NCBI GenBank assembly: GCA_023091735.1
Contig: JALKBU010000593.1
Coordinates: 1 to 31,667, forward strand
From: Trichomonas tenax
Lineage: Eukaryota > Parabasalia > Trichomonadida > Trichomonadidae
Direction of reading: 5' to 3'
Length of the DNA stretch: 31,667 nt
Positions 7,758 to 17,064 of this stretch are shown here, in pieces. The notes under the pieces are model-generated. The model saw nothing but the letters and a program-made list of their open reading frames with translations. It was not told the origin of the DNA and did no database searches. The translations under genes and the position numbers were made by a program. The first letter of the stretch is position 1. Each line of letters opens with the position of its first letter.

Positions 7758-10184
7758 TCATTTCTGCTTCTTCATGAGTTTGATTGCTTCTTTAGGAAGA
7801 GAGTCTGGACCAGCTGTTGACTTATGGATGAGTCTAATGAGCATGTTGAAGTATCCTATCTGCTGTTCCAAGTTAGTTATGCGATCTTGAACTTGATTAA
7901 CAACTGAAAGTTTATCATCGATTCTTCTTTGTGAAATTTCTTGTTCGTGCTTCGCCTGTTCGATTTCTGCCTTTAACTGCTCGATGACAGCATTCTCTGT
8001 TGTATCGCGCTTCGCATCCATCTCTTCGTGAGCTTTAACTTTGCGTTGAGTTTCTTCGCATTTCTCTGATAATTTTTGGCAGTCATCCTTCAAAACATCA
8101 AGCTTTTCTTGCATCTCTTTCGCTTGAGTCTTGTATCCAAGGATTTCTTGCTTAATGGTGTCATACCTTCTCTTGTATCCATCTGTCTTCTTTTTCTCCT
8201 TGTCGAATATCTTGTTTTGGTTCTTTAATTCCGCAATCAATTGTTCATTGTCGGATTTTGTTTTTCTCAGTTTTGATTCAGCAGCTGTATATGCAAGTAA
8301 TCGCTCCCTGAAGTTTGTTTGGACTTCTTTGACACCAACAGCCAACTCTTCCATGTTCTTAACTTTGGCCTGAATCAGAACATTTTCTTCGTCGGCAGCA
8401 GCGAAATCTTCTTTATATTTCTTAATCTGAGCCTGCATTCTTTTGATTGATGACTGCAATCTAATGTTTTCATCATTAACAACCTTCTTCTCTTTGATGT
8501 GCTGCTTCAGGATGCTGCTGTTTTCAGAACTTTCCGCTTGAAATATTTGAAGCTCTGCTTCTGTTTGATCCCTTATTGCTTCAACAGCAATGATTTTTTG
8601 CTGATAATCAGTGATAATCGCAGCCAATCTCGCTTTAGACGTTGTCCTCTCTATGTAGCGCTGTGTGTTTAGTAGCAATAAACTGGAAACAACGCTTTCG
8701 AAGAATGGCGAGTTTTGACTTGGAATATCTTCCTGCAGACCACTTGCAACAATGAAATGAGCCCTTAAAGCATCAGTGAGTGCAATTCTGTTTCTCGCAT
8801 CACTCAAAACATGAACTAACAAAGCAGAGAAAGGAGTATCAGCAATTGCATCAATAAGTTTCGTTTTGAAATGTGGAAGGAAATCACTACATTCGAAAAT
8901 AAGCAAAAAGTATTGAAGACTGATATATGAATTATTGAGCTCTGTTTGGCGTTGAAAATCGATGAATAAATCTTCTTCATGCTGCTGAATTGTTGACAAA
9001 ACATATGTTACTGCTTCTGGTGCTTTAATCATGTTCCTCATCAATATAATGCTTGCTTCTCTTTGTTCAAATGTTTTGTACTTCGGTGATGACATCGCGA
9101 TCTTAAGAGCTTTCTCGAATGGTTCAACGACATCACTTGAATAAACGTAATCTTCTTTGTGCTGGAAATAGAAAGAAATGAAGTGCGCTCCAGCGATGGC
9201 AACGAAGCCGCTATTCGCGTCAAGCATAGTTTCGATCAATGTGAAGAAACAGTTAGTTTCGTGAATAGTTTTGATGATTACTTCATGAAAAGATGCTAAA
9301 TCAACCAACAAATTGTAAATTATGTAAGAAGAAACGCCACCGTTCATTGCGGCCTTCAAAAGATACGCGATATCGTTTGTTGTGATGTCGGCAAGCTCTG
9401 AGAGCTCCAATATAGTCGTAGCAGCAAGAAACGGAACAAGCGGTGATGAATGAGTTGACATTGAGCTTATTGCGACATTGAAAGCTGTTTTAGGTGTCAC
9501 TTGGTTCGGGAAAAGGAGAGTAAGCAGGCAAATCGCTGACATGACAATTGCTGGGTCATCTGATGTCAATTGATCACCAATTTGGTTTTTGAGTGTGACT
9601 AAGTCCGCTGAATGCATGATATAGGCCATAGCTGTCGGAGAGTTGTGGATAAAACCAGCAGCTGTCGAAACACTCAAATGTGAAACTTCAGGAATCGAAT
9701 ATATTAGTGAAAATGTGTCAAAGAGGAGAGATATCGAGTCAACATTCTGTAATTTGATGTCTCTCGATGTGGAGAGTATTGAAAGGAACTTTAAAACAGG
9801 AATTAAGATAGATCCGCCTCCGTTTTCGACATCGTTTGATCCGTTGAAATTTTCGAAAAACATTTTGATGATAGTGTCAAATGGAACGTTTGCTGCGATG
9901 ATATTTAAGATGTATGGATTTGTAAATGATAATTGAGTTATAAAATGAAGACATTCGAAGACAATTTTCTGTGGTTTTCCCTCAGATGGACTTGGAATCG
10001 CATATCTCATCACTGGAAATAGAATACATTGAATCAACGTTGGAAAATCTGGATCATTTACGAAAGATGATATTGTAAGTTCGTCGAAATTTGTCGCATT
10101 GAAGAACTGCGTCAGAATGTTGTCATATTGTTCTGGAGAATCTTTGTTTGAAAATAGACTCTCACACGTATAGTGCAGGTCCAT
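7758..10184 (-). CDS. Armadillo plus coiled-coil protein, p115/Uso1-like vesicle tether
   Basis: This is an 808-residue protein. Residues 1 to about 530 are helical repeats of armadillo type, rich in Leu/Ile with repeated short helices. Residues about 540-790 form a long coiled coil (for example LKQHIKEKKVVNDENIRLQ and LNQLIAELK-like heptads). This order and size fit p115/Uso1, the elongated tether that links ER-derived vesicles to the Golgi through a globular armadillo head and coiled-coil tail, usually 800-1800 residues. The LLLLNTQRYIERT stretch at the head-tail junction is reminiscent of the Uso1 head end. No signal peptide or membrane segment is visible. A generic armadillo/coiled-coil scaffold is the main alternative. 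The ATG at 10184 follows an A-rich tract; TACATGTCAT-type elements lie 120-150 bp upstream. Confidence 0.55.
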   Translation of the reverse strand: MDLHYTCESLFSNKDSPEQYDNILTQFFNATNFDELTISSFVNDPDFPTLIQCILFPVMRYAIPSPSEGKPQKIVFECLHFITQLSFTNPYILNIIAANVPFDTIIKMFFENFNGSNDVENGGGSILIPVLKFLSILSTSRDIKLQNVDSISLLFDTFSLIYSIPEVSHLSVSTAAGFIHNSPTAMAYIMHSADLVTLKNQIGDQLTSDDPAIVMSAICLLTLLFPNQVTPKTAFNVAISSMSTHSSPLVPFLAATTILELSELADITTNDIAYLLKAAMNGGVSSYIIYNLLVDLASFHEVIIKTIHETNCFFTLIETMLDANSGFVAIAGAHFISFYFQHKEDYVYSSDVVEPFEKALKIAMSSPKYKTFEQREASIILMRNMIKAPEAVTYVLSTIQQHEEDLFIDFQRQTELNNSYISLQYFLLIFECSDFLPHFKTKLIDAIADTPFSALLVHVLSDARNRIALTDALRAHFIVASGLQEDIPSQNSPFFESVVSSLLLLNTQRYIERTTSKARLAAIITDYQQKIIAVEAIRDQTEAELQIFQAESSENSSILKQHIKEKKVVNDENIRLQSSIKRMQAQIKKYKEDFAAADEENVLIQAKVKNMEELAVGVKEVQTNFRERLLAYTAAESKLRKTKSDNEQLIAELKNQNKIFDKEKKKTDGYKRRYDTIKQEILGYKTQAKEMQEKLDVLKDDCQKLSEKCEETQRKVKAHEEMDAKRDTTENAVIEQLKAEIEQAKHEQEISQRRIDDKLSVVNQVQDRITNLEQQIGYFNMLIRLIHKSTAGPDSLPKEAIKLMKKQK

Positions 10185-10306
10185 TTTTTTTTCTTAACGT
10201 ACACTGAAATATTTTGCGATTTTATTATTCCAAAGTATTCTTCATGTGTATAATTTCACTTTTTACTAACAATATATGGTCTGATTTTTAGATAACATAT
10301 TTTTAT

Positions 10307-10336
10307 TACATGTCAAATATATTGTTTACATGACAG
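10307..10336. promoter_or_regulatory. Pair of TACATGTCAT-type elements, 20-bp spacing
   Basis: TACATGTCAA (10307-10316) and TACATGACAG (10327-10336) are exactly 20 bp apart start to start. CAAATGTCAA at 10364-10373 may be a weak third copy. They lie upstream of the p115-like gene on the minus strand. Confidence 0.45.
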
Positions 10337-10766
10337 AATATTAATAATTTCAAGAAAGACGCTCAAATGTCAAATATTATAGGTTCATCTTCTTATCCTT
10401 AAATATAATTCTTTTTCTTAATTATATTTTGAAAGAATAACCCCTATATCATGATAGATTGATCGAAATATAGCTTCTTTAATTTAAAAAATTGTAATTA
10501 GTCAATGAGACTACTTGAAAATGATAACTATGATAGAAAGCTATAATGTGCATAAATATCGGATTACATTTCAGAAATTGAAGATAAAATCAATGAATAT
10601 TGGTAATTTTTAAGAAATATAAATGATATATGATATAGATTTATTTGCAGTAATGACCAATTATTCGAATATTAAAAATTCAAGTGAGAGAATAGTAAAA
10701 TTTAACTTTTTAGAAATTAATCAATAATTTTGGATTCTTTCCTTTCAAAAAAGAAATCACAATTCT

Positions 10767-10916
10767 TTGTTATTTTAGTTGGTGTCACATCTTGACTCTG
10801 AAAGTAATCCAATGGCTCAGTCCGAAAGCGAAAAATCCATTGACAAAAGATCCAGTTTTAAAAAATGTTGTGAGTTGAGACTTCTTTTCCAGGCACAATA
10901 GACACCAAATAACAAG
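10767..10916. other. Inverted-repeat-bounded segment, possible structured RNA
   Basis: TTGGTGTC at 10779-10786 pairs with GACACCAA at 10901-10908. Flanking TTGTTAT (10768-10774) and ATAACAA (10909-10915) extend the stem after a bulge. Inside, CAATGG (10810-10815) and CCATTG (10837-10842) could form a second stem. It does not match tRNA, 5S or an snRNA that I can recognise. Confidence 0.25.
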
Positions 10917-11253
10917 TTATTGCGATTTAACATTACAAACACTCAAAACTGACTTTCTTATTTTTACATAGTTTTTACAATCCAGTTTTTCTCATTTTTG
11001 TTATGAGATTTGGGATATACATAATATTTAATAGATAACAACATACAGAAGTGAGGTGGGCCTTTCAACAGAAGAAAATTTGAAGGTGGTCATAAAATTT
11101 TTACTTGGTAACCAACATTATTTATTGTATAGAATCCAAAAAACCGATTTCTCCATGAACATTATTTTTTCAATGTGTTTAACCGTTTTTCATATTATCA
11201 CATAAACTTTTAGTTTATTAAAAATATCATCAACTTATAATCTGCAATAAAGG

Positions 11254-11267
11254 TTTGCCATGGCAAA
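11254..11267. promoter_or_regulatory. 14-bp palindrome upstream of the repeat-protein gene
   Basis: TTTGCCATGGCAAA is a perfect palindrome about 67 bp upstream of the ATG at 11334. A half-site TTTTGCCA follows at 11273-11280. It could be a dimeric activator site for a strongly codon-biased gene; this is inference. Confidence 0.3.
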
Positions 11268-11309
11268 AACGGTTTTGCCACCGATTTGAGAAGTAGGATC
11301 AATCTTCCG

Positions 11310-11317
11310 TCACTTTT
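11310..11317 (+). promoter_or_regulatory. TCACTTTT initiator-like element
   Basis: TCACT fits the trichomonad initiator consensus and lies 16 bp before the ATG at 11334. The same TCACTTTT precedes the starts at 22340 and 29024. Confidence 0.45.
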
Positions 11318-11333
11318 ACTCACCATAATTTAA

Positions 11334-12503
11334 ATGTTAGCCTTAGTTGCTGGCTTATGCTTTGCAAAGAAGGTTGCTCCACCTCAGTATGAATACGAGT
11401 ACGTCTATGTAGACGAAAACGGCAACGAGTACGAATACTACTACATTGATGAAAACGGTTACGAATACGAAAACCCATGGCACATTGAAGGCTCCTACAC
11501 AACAAAGGATGGCCGCGGCCACATCTCTGGCGGCTGGTCTTCCAACGAGGAATTCGAGAACCCATGGCACATCGAAGGTTCTTATGAGACAAAGGATGGC
11601 CGTGGCAAGATCTCTGGCGGCTGGTCATCCAACCCATGGAGATTCGAGGCCACTTACGACACAGATTTAGGCACAGTTGGCGCCAAGGGCGACTCTGAGC
11701 ACGGAATCTCTGTAATCCTCCCAGGCGAGACAAAGAACGAAGAGGAGAACCCATGGCACGTTGAAGGCTCCTACACAACAAAGGATGGTCGCGGCAAGAT
11801 CTCTGGCGGCTGGTCTTCTAACGAAGAGGAAGAGAACCCATATGAAATTTCTGGTGGTTACACATCTCCAGACGGTCGCTGGTCTGTTGACGGACATGTT
11901 GGTTCTGGCGGCTTTGGCATTTCTGGCACTATCCGCTTTGATCAGGAGGAAGAGAACCCATGGCACGTTGAGGGCTCCTACACAACAAAAGATGGTCGCG
12001 GAAAGATCTCTGGCGGCTGGTCTTCCAACGAGGAATTTGAAAACCCATGGCACATCGAAGGTTCTTATGAGACAAAGGATGGCCGTGGCAAGATCTCCGG
12101 TGGCTGGTCTTCCAACGAGGAATTCGAGAACCCATGGCACATCGAAGGTTCTTATGAGACAAAGGATGGCCGTGGCAAGATCTCCGGTGGCTGGTCTTCT
12201 AACGAAGAGGAAGAGAACCCATATGAAATTTCTGGTGGTTACACATCTCCAGACGGTCGCTGGTCTGTTGACGGACATGTTGGTTCTGGCGGCTTTGGCA
12301 TTTCTGGCACTATCCGCTTTGATCAGGAGGAAGAGAACCCATGGCACGTTGAGGGCTCCTACACAACAAAAGATGGTCGCGGAAAGATCTCTGGCGGCTG
12401 GTCTTCTAACGAAGAGGAAGAGAACCCATGGCACATCGAAGGTTCTTATGAGACAAAGGATGGCCGTGGCAAGATCTCCGGTGGCTGGTCTTCTAACGAG
12501 TAA
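11334..12503 (+). CDS. Putative secreted tandem-repeat protein (NPWHxEGSY repeats)
   Basis: This is a 389-residue protein. A short hydrophobic start (MLALVAGLCFA) could be a minimal signal peptide. Residues 17-46 are extremely Tyr/Glu-rich (YEYEYVYVDENGNEYEYYY). The rest is modular. Eight copies of a 28-29-residue unit (NPWHxEGSYxTKDGRG then KISGGWSSN) start at residues 47, 76, 139, 208, 237, 266, 335 and 364. Two copies of a 40-residue unit (NPYEISGGYTSPDGRW, then a Gly-rich half) start at 168 and 295. One divergent unit (NPWRFEATYDTD) starts at 100. Gly/aromatic alternation around DG turns suggests stacked beta-hairpins. Codons are strongly biased towards a C/G-ending subset, like the synthetase gene, implying high expression. 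A stop codon lies immediately upstream in frame. No known family is recognised; a surface or secreted structural protein is the best inference. Confidence 0.8.
   Translation: MLALVAGLCFAKKVAPPQYEYEYVYVDENGNEYEYYYIDENGYEYENPWHIEGSYTTKDGRGHISGGWSSNEEFENPWHIEGSYETKDGRGKISGGWSSNPWRFEATYDTDLGTVGAKGDSEHGISVILPGETKNEEENPWHVEGSYTTKDGRGKISGGWSSNEEEENPYEISGGYTSPDGRWSVDGHVGSGGFGISGTIRFDQEEENPWHVEGSYTTKDGRGKISGGWSSNEEFENPWHIEGSYETKDGRGKISGGWSSNEEFENPWHIEGSYETKDGRGKISGGWSSNEEEENPYEISGGYTSPDGRWSVDGHVGSGGFGISGTIRFDQEEENPWHVEGSYTTKDGRGKISGGWSSNEEEENPWHIEGSYETKDGRGKISGGWSSNE
11808..12406 (+). repeat. Near-identical 381-bp-period segmental duplication within the repeat gene
   Basis: Bases 11808-12025 and 12189-12406 show no difference by eye over about 218 bp, covering the 40-residue unit plus most of the next NPWH unit. 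Other units differ synonymously, so this pair was copied or gene-converted recently. Confidence 0.85.
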
Positions 12504-12665
12504 GACTCTAAATTTAGCTTTTTAAGCAACTCTTCATATCTAATGGTATTATAAACCATTTTCAACTTCAATAAGTGATTCAAACCTTTTTCTTCTCAAA
12601 ATATCTCTAATTCACAAAGATATATAACAAAAGACACTGGATTTGAACATTTTCGTCGAGGACGA

Positions 12666-15600
12666 ATGGAAGATTCGCTTGACTTCCTTCTCGACGATGT
12701 GAAAGTACCGAAATTCGACAACAGATACGACCTCCTAAACCCTCCGTTTCAGGCCGGGCTACTCAACTACGTAAATTTCGGCGATGTTTTGCCGGACAAT
12801 CAAAAAAACGAACCTGACGTTTTAAGATTCGATATAACAGCGCCAACAATGATTTTAGATCCAGAAAGGAATGTCATCACTGGTGAAATTGAATCATTCC
12901 ACGATTTTTCAATCGCATCAGTTGCAGCAGACGACACATCGATAAACAGACCGATCAGCAGCATCGATGACTACCACAGGGGTGCGGCAACAGGTGTAGC
13001 TTTCACTCCAGGTGGAATAGCGCAAAAATCAATCGCAGATCCGGCCGAGTTACCGCAATTTCTTCTCGCTCTTGAAACAGGAACAAACTTACTGTCAACG
13101 CCGGTCTCTAAGGAGACTTTGCAGTCAAACGAAGGACCTCTTCCAGAATTGCCAAATCTTCCTTCAATATCGCCAACGAGCGCTCCGCAGGCGGTGAAAC
13201 AGGAGCTGACAGACCATATCAAGTCATACGCAGCCAAAGACACATTCGACATCGCTCAGTTCCCGACAGAAGTTCCAAATCCCGCTCTCACGTTTCCATA
13301 TCCTCTCGATCCTTTCCAGATAAGATCCATGTACAGACTCGAGCTCGGCCAGACAGTGTTCGTTGCGGCGCCGACGTCAGCGGGTAAAACAACAGTCGCG
13401 CAGTACGCAATCGCGCTGGCGAGGTCACACAAGATGAGAACTCTTTATACGTCTCCTATTAAAGCACTTTCGAACCAAAAGTTCAGAGATTTGCAGAAAC
13501 AGTTCGACGATGTCGGCATTCTCACAGGAGATGTCTCCATCAACCGCGACGCGAGCTGCTTGATCATGACGACTGAAATTCTCCGCTCAATGCTTTATCA
13601 CGGCGCCGATCTTCTTCGCGATGTCGAATGCGTTATTTTCGATGAATGCCATTACATTTCGAACGACGAACGCGGCGTTGTCTGGGAAGAGTCAATCATT
13701 TTGCTTCCGTACCACATCAACATGGTTTTCCTCTCAGCGACTGTTCCAAACGCAATGGAGATCGCTGACTGGATCGGAAGAACGAAGCAGAGGATGGTCT
13801 ACGTCCAGGAGCAGCGCATGAGACCTGTTCCGCTCGAGCATATGATATACACAGGAAATGATCAGCTATACGGCGTTTCCAGATTGGCGATGCCATTCGA
13901 TCAGTTGCAGTTGCTGATGGCGCAGAATTCCATTCCTTTGGATGCGAATCCGTACGGACAGTATGATCCTTACTACTGGAACAACTTCATGAATGTGATC
14001 ACGAGCAAAAACTTATTGCCAATTCTCATTTTCTGCTTCTCGCAAAAGATGTGCGAAGAACTCGCCGAAGTCGTTCAATTCCAGTGTTTCATCAACAAGG
14101 CTGAGCAGGCTCACGTGAGGGGATTCTGCAGACGCGCTCTATCACGTCTTAGCGCAGAAGACAGAGAACTTCCGCAGATACAGCAAATCTTTAGCTTTTT
14201 GGAAAATGGCATCGGAATTCACCATGGCGGTATCCTTTCGATTGTCAAAGAGATTGTCGAAATTCTGCTTGCCGATGGATTCATCAAAGTCCTCTTCTGC
14301 ACATCAACATTCGCTATGGGCATCAATGTTCCTGCAAGGAGCTGCGCATTCGTTTCTCTCGAGAAATACAACGGCAAGGAGATGGCGCAGCTAACGGCAA
14401 CGGAGTATGTCCAGATGAGCGGAAGAGCGGGAAGAAGAGGATTGGATACAGTCGGCACTTCCATTATCTTGTGTTTCGATAAAGTTCCAGAGCAGCAATA
14501 TCTCGCTTCGCTCTTCAGAGGCGGCTCAGAGCCACTTCAAAGCCAGTTCAAGTTGAAGTTCAATACAATTTTGAACCTGTTGAGAGTAAGAGATATAAAG
14601 ATGGTCGATTTATTGAGGCGCAGTCTCAGCGCGAATCTCATTCAGTCGATGATGCCAAAACTTGTCGCTGACTTGAATGAAACGAAGCAAGAACTTGCAA
14701 ACTTGCCTCCAATCGATTGCATGCTTCAGGACATCGAAGATATGACAAACTTCGGATATAACATCGAAGAAATGAAAAACATCAACAAATGGCTTCTCCA
14801 TCAAGTCGACAGTCGTTCTCTCATCAAACAGCTTCACAAAGGAAGAGTTGTTTTCCTGCTGAACGAAAGGCCGCAATTAGTTGTTGTTCGCGAGATTTTG
14901 AGCGATGGAAAAGTTGCCGGAATCGATAAAACAGGCGAAAGGATAATTTTCTCTTCTGAGCAAGTCGGCGCCATTTTCTCGAAGCCAACGAAATCCCAAG
15001 AAAGGATGAGCGACGAAGATGCGAAGAGAATGCTCGTAAACTTCGGAGATCAGCCCCTCAACTGGACTAAAGTGATGGCGACAGGAGACTTCGAGTTCGC
15101 GCAGGCATCAAACGATCTCATCAAGCTCTACGAAGCAGTCAGAGCGAGTCCATGCGCGAACTGCTCAATGCTGCAGACGCACTTGTCTGTGTACGACAGA
15201 GAGCAGATGCTTCTCGACAAGAAGGAGGAATTAGAGCATCAAATGCACGACGAAAGTCTTGCGTTCAAACCACTTCTCGACGCTCACGTTAACATGCTCA
15301 AGGAAATGGAGTACATCAACAGCGAAAACGTTTTGTTACTCAAGGGAAGAGTTTCCATTGAGATCAACTCAGTTCACGAAATTTTGGCAACAGAGATTTT
15401 GTTCAGTGGCGTTTTCGATCCACTCACTCCCGAAGAATGCGCTGCTTTGTGCAGTTGTCTCTGTTGCGAAGGCGTTTATTCACCAGATGATAATATCATA
15501 TATCCAGGAAACATCTCGGCAGCCCTCGAAACGGTCTACAAGATCGCCGATCAGTTGGAAATAACGCAGGCGCAGATGGGAATCTTGGATGCAATCGAAA

Positions 15601-15866
15601 ACTTCTCTGAGAAGAATGTCAATCCTTGCCTCTGCTTCGTTGTTCACGAGTGGGCTGCAGGAAAGTCATTCGCTCATGCCACGACGTACACAGAGATTGC
15701 TGAAGGCATTGTCTTCAAAGTCATCAACAGAGTTAACGAGGCGTTGAGGGATTTCGCGAATGCATCGAAACTCATCGGTTACATGGCATTATCTGAGAAA
15801 TTTGAAAGTGCAGCACAGATGGTCAAAAGAGACATCATCTTCGCTTCATCACTATACTTCGAATAA
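12666..15866 (+). CDS. SKI2-like exosome-associated RNA helicase
   Basis: This is a 1066-residue Ski2/Mtr4-family DExH helicase. Motif I APTSAGKTT lies near residue 235, motif II DECH near 325, motif III SAT near 356, and motif VI QMSGRAGRRGLD near 582. The order continues with RPVPLEHMIYTG after the first RecA domain, a long mid-region, and a C-terminal DSHCT-type domain ending ALSEKFESAAQMVKRDIIFASSLYFE. The N-terminal DSLDFLLDD and NPPFQ stretches favour cytoplasmic SKI2 over nuclear MTR4. SKI2 unwinds mRNA and feeds it to the cytoplasmic exosome for 3'-5' decay and nonstop/no-go surveillance. Length is somewhat below the 1200-1290 of yeast/human Ski2. It converges with the RABL6-like gene, the two stops being only 43 bp apart. 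Confidence 0.9.
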   Translation: MEDSLDFLLDDVKVPKFDNRYDLLNPPFQAGLLNYVNFGDVLPDNQKNEPDVLRFDITAPTMILDPERNVITGEIESFHDFSIASVAADDTSINRPISSIDDYHRGAATGVAFTPGGIAQKSIADPAELPQFLLALETGTNLLSTPVSKETLQSNEGPLPELPNLPSISPTSAPQAVKQELTDHIKSYAAKDTFDIAQFPTEVPNPALTFPYPLDPFQIRSMYRLELGQTVFVAAPTSAGKTTVAQYAIALARSHKMRTLYTSPIKALSNQKFRDLQKQFDDVGILTGDVSINRDASCLIMTTEILRSMLYHGADLLRDVECVIFDECHYISNDERGVVWEESIILLPYHINMVFLSATVPNAMEIADWIGRTKQRMVYVQEQRMRPVPLEHMIYTGNDQLYGVSRLAMPFDQLQLLMAQNSIPLDANPYGQYDPYYWNNFMNVITSKNLLPILIFCFSQKMCEELAEVVQFQCFINKAEQAHVRGFCRRALSRLSAEDRELPQIQQIFSFLENGIGIHHGGILSIVKEIVEILLADGFIKVLFCTSTFAMGINVPARSCAFVSLEKYNGKEMAQLTATEYVQMSGRAGRRGLDTVGTSIILCFDKVPEQQYLASLFRGGSEPLQSQFKLKFNTILNLLRVRDIKMVDLLRRSLSANLIQSMMPKLVADLNETKQELANLPPIDCMLQDIEDMTNFGYNIEEMKNINKWLLHQVDSRSLIKQLHKGRVVFLLNERPQLVVVREILSDGKVAGIDKTGERIIFSSEQVGAIFSKPTKSQERMSDEDAKRMLVNFGDQPLNWTKVMATGDFEFAQASNDLIKLYEAVRASPCANCSMLQTHLSVYDREQMLLDKKEELEHQMHDESLAFKPLLDAHVNMLKEMEYINSENVLLLKGRVSIEINSVHEILATEILFSGVFDPLTPEECAALCSCLCCEGVYSPDDNIIYPGNISAALETVYKIADQLEITQAQMGILDAIENFSEKNVNPCLCFVVHEWAAGKSFAHATTYTEIAEGIVFKVINRVNEALRDFANASKLIGYMALSEKFESAAQMVKRDIIFASSLYFE

Positions 15867-15909
15867 AAAAATATTCATCTTTATCAATACAAAACAAAAA
15901 AATATAATA

Positions 15910-17064
15910 TTATAATGTGTCATATCCATTTGATGCAGGCATCGATGTCTGTGGTTGAGGAACAGGCTGCGGAACAATAGTTGGAATAACAGGTTGTTGA
16001 TAGCTAATGTTATTGTTATTCGTTGTTTGCTGAGGACGAGTTTTCTTTGCTTGTCCTCTTCTGTGATGTCTGTGTGCAACAGCGGGTTTCTTTTGTTGAA
16101 CAGGAGCAGGAACATATGGTGTGATCTCATTGCCGCTGTCATCGAAGTCGATCTGATCTTTGCCAACAACTGCTTTAGCTGCCTGCGCAGCTTCGACGAT
16201 TCCATTCATCAACTCGTCATCATCGTTGATGGGCTCAATTTCTTCCGGTGTCTGTTTAGGAGGAAGAAGATTGATAGAGGGCCTCTTCTTCTTGAGAACT
16301 GCAGGATTACCTTTGTTTTCTGGTTTCTCTTGCTTGCGATGATGCTTCTTTCGCTTCTTTTCATTCTGAGGCTGCGGAACTTCGTCTTCATCGCTCCAGA
16401 AACCCGCTGCATCGGGTTCATAGAACAAATCATCTCCTCCGAGTTTCTGGGCCATCATTGGCTTTGGGCCACCAGGAGTGAATAATTCCATAAGCCTTGA
16501 GATCTCTTTTTCGGACTGCGATATCAGTTGCTGGTAAATCGATACTCTCATATTTGCTCTTGGATATTCGAGCCATTTTGCAACTTCAAGCAGTCCTAAG
16601 TTCGTCTTCATGCTGCTGGAAATGTGATAGAACCTGTGTGAAAGGTAGCTGAGCTTCGGGTGCATATCTGTGGGAATTATATCTTGAAAGTTCGATAAAA
16701 CTGCGATTGGTATTTGTTTTGGTGTCTGCTCGATGACATCGATTGCATATTTGAGTGAATTATTGTCTCTAGGATCGTACATTACTATAATTCCGTTCGG
16801 ATTTCCTTGTGCAGTTGAAATCATCAGCGCATTCGGACTGACGACGTCGAGGAGTGTTATTAAAACCTTTTCTCCTTGTTTAATTTTTGATGTCCACGAG
16901 AATTGTTGAGTTTGTGTTGTTGTAGTTGGTTCGTATTCAACTTTGAACGGCCGTGCCGTCATTCGTGAGACAAGCTGCGACTTTCCGGACTGTTTGTAGC
17001 CCCTGATGAGAATCAGCATCTCTTTGAATGCTTTGACCGGAGAAATCGAGTTTATCACTTTCAT
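15910..17064 (-). CDS. RABL6-like atypical Rab GTPase
   Basis: This is a 384-residue protein. The N-terminal GTPase domain (about residues 15-200) has a P-loop GYKQSGKS (22-29), followed by RMTARPFKVEYEPTTTTQ and FSW. This is the same order as human RABL6 (GRPFxEEYxPTxE, then a Trp in the effector region). It also has LLDVVSP where G3 is degenerate, GIIVMYDPRDNNSL, and NFQD in place of NKxD. RABL6 itself has NYRD, so the odd G4 is a family trait. SSMKTNLGL corresponds to the SSMKNSFGL segment of RABL6. The remainder is a disordered, basic/acidic tail with Lys/His and Gln/Pro runs, as in RABL6. The ATG at 17064 begins the domain; 12 further codons upstream look like promoter DNA. The role in protists is unknown. 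Confidence 0.78.
   Translation of the reverse strand: MKVINSISPVKAFKEMLILIRGYKQSGKSQLVSRMTARPFKVEYEPTTTTQTQQFSWTSKIKQGEKVLITLLDVVSPNALMISTAQGNPNGIIVMYDPRDNNSLKYAIDVIEQTPKQIPIAVLSNFQDIIPTDMHPKLSYLSHRFYHISSSMKTNLGLLEVAKWLEYPRANMRVSIYQQLISQSEKEISRLMELFTPGGPKPMMAQKLGGDDLFYEPDAAGFWSDEDEVPQPQNEKKRKKHHRKQEKPENKGNPAVLKKKRPSINLLPPKQTPEEIEPINDDDELMNGIVEAAQAAKAVVGKDQIDFDDSGNEITPYVPAPVQQKKPAVAHRHHRRGQAKKTRPQQTTNNNNISYQQPVIPTIVPQPVPQPQTSMPASNGYDTL

Larger units (their letters stand above)
10185..11333. other. Divergent intergenic region with candidate structured RNA and palindrome
   Basis: This is 1.15 kb of AT-rich DNA between divergent genes. It holds paired TACATGTCAT-type elements (10307-10336), an inverted-repeat-bounded segment (10767-10916) and a 14-bp palindrome TTTGCCATGGCAAA at 11254-11267, followed by a further TTTTGCCA at 11273-11280. 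No ORF is recognised. Confidence 0.5.

Noticed and set aside
11320..12525. Several long ORFs in other frames across the repeat gene (both strands)
   Set aside because: They are shadows of the tandem repeats, which keep alternative frames open. Only the 11334 frame has a start after a stop, a plausible signal peptide and coherent codon bias.
14206..14394. Small ORFs in alternate frames within SKI2, MetRS and the p115-like gene
   Set aside because: They overlap strongly supported coding sequence, lack their own start-proximal elements and show no domain.
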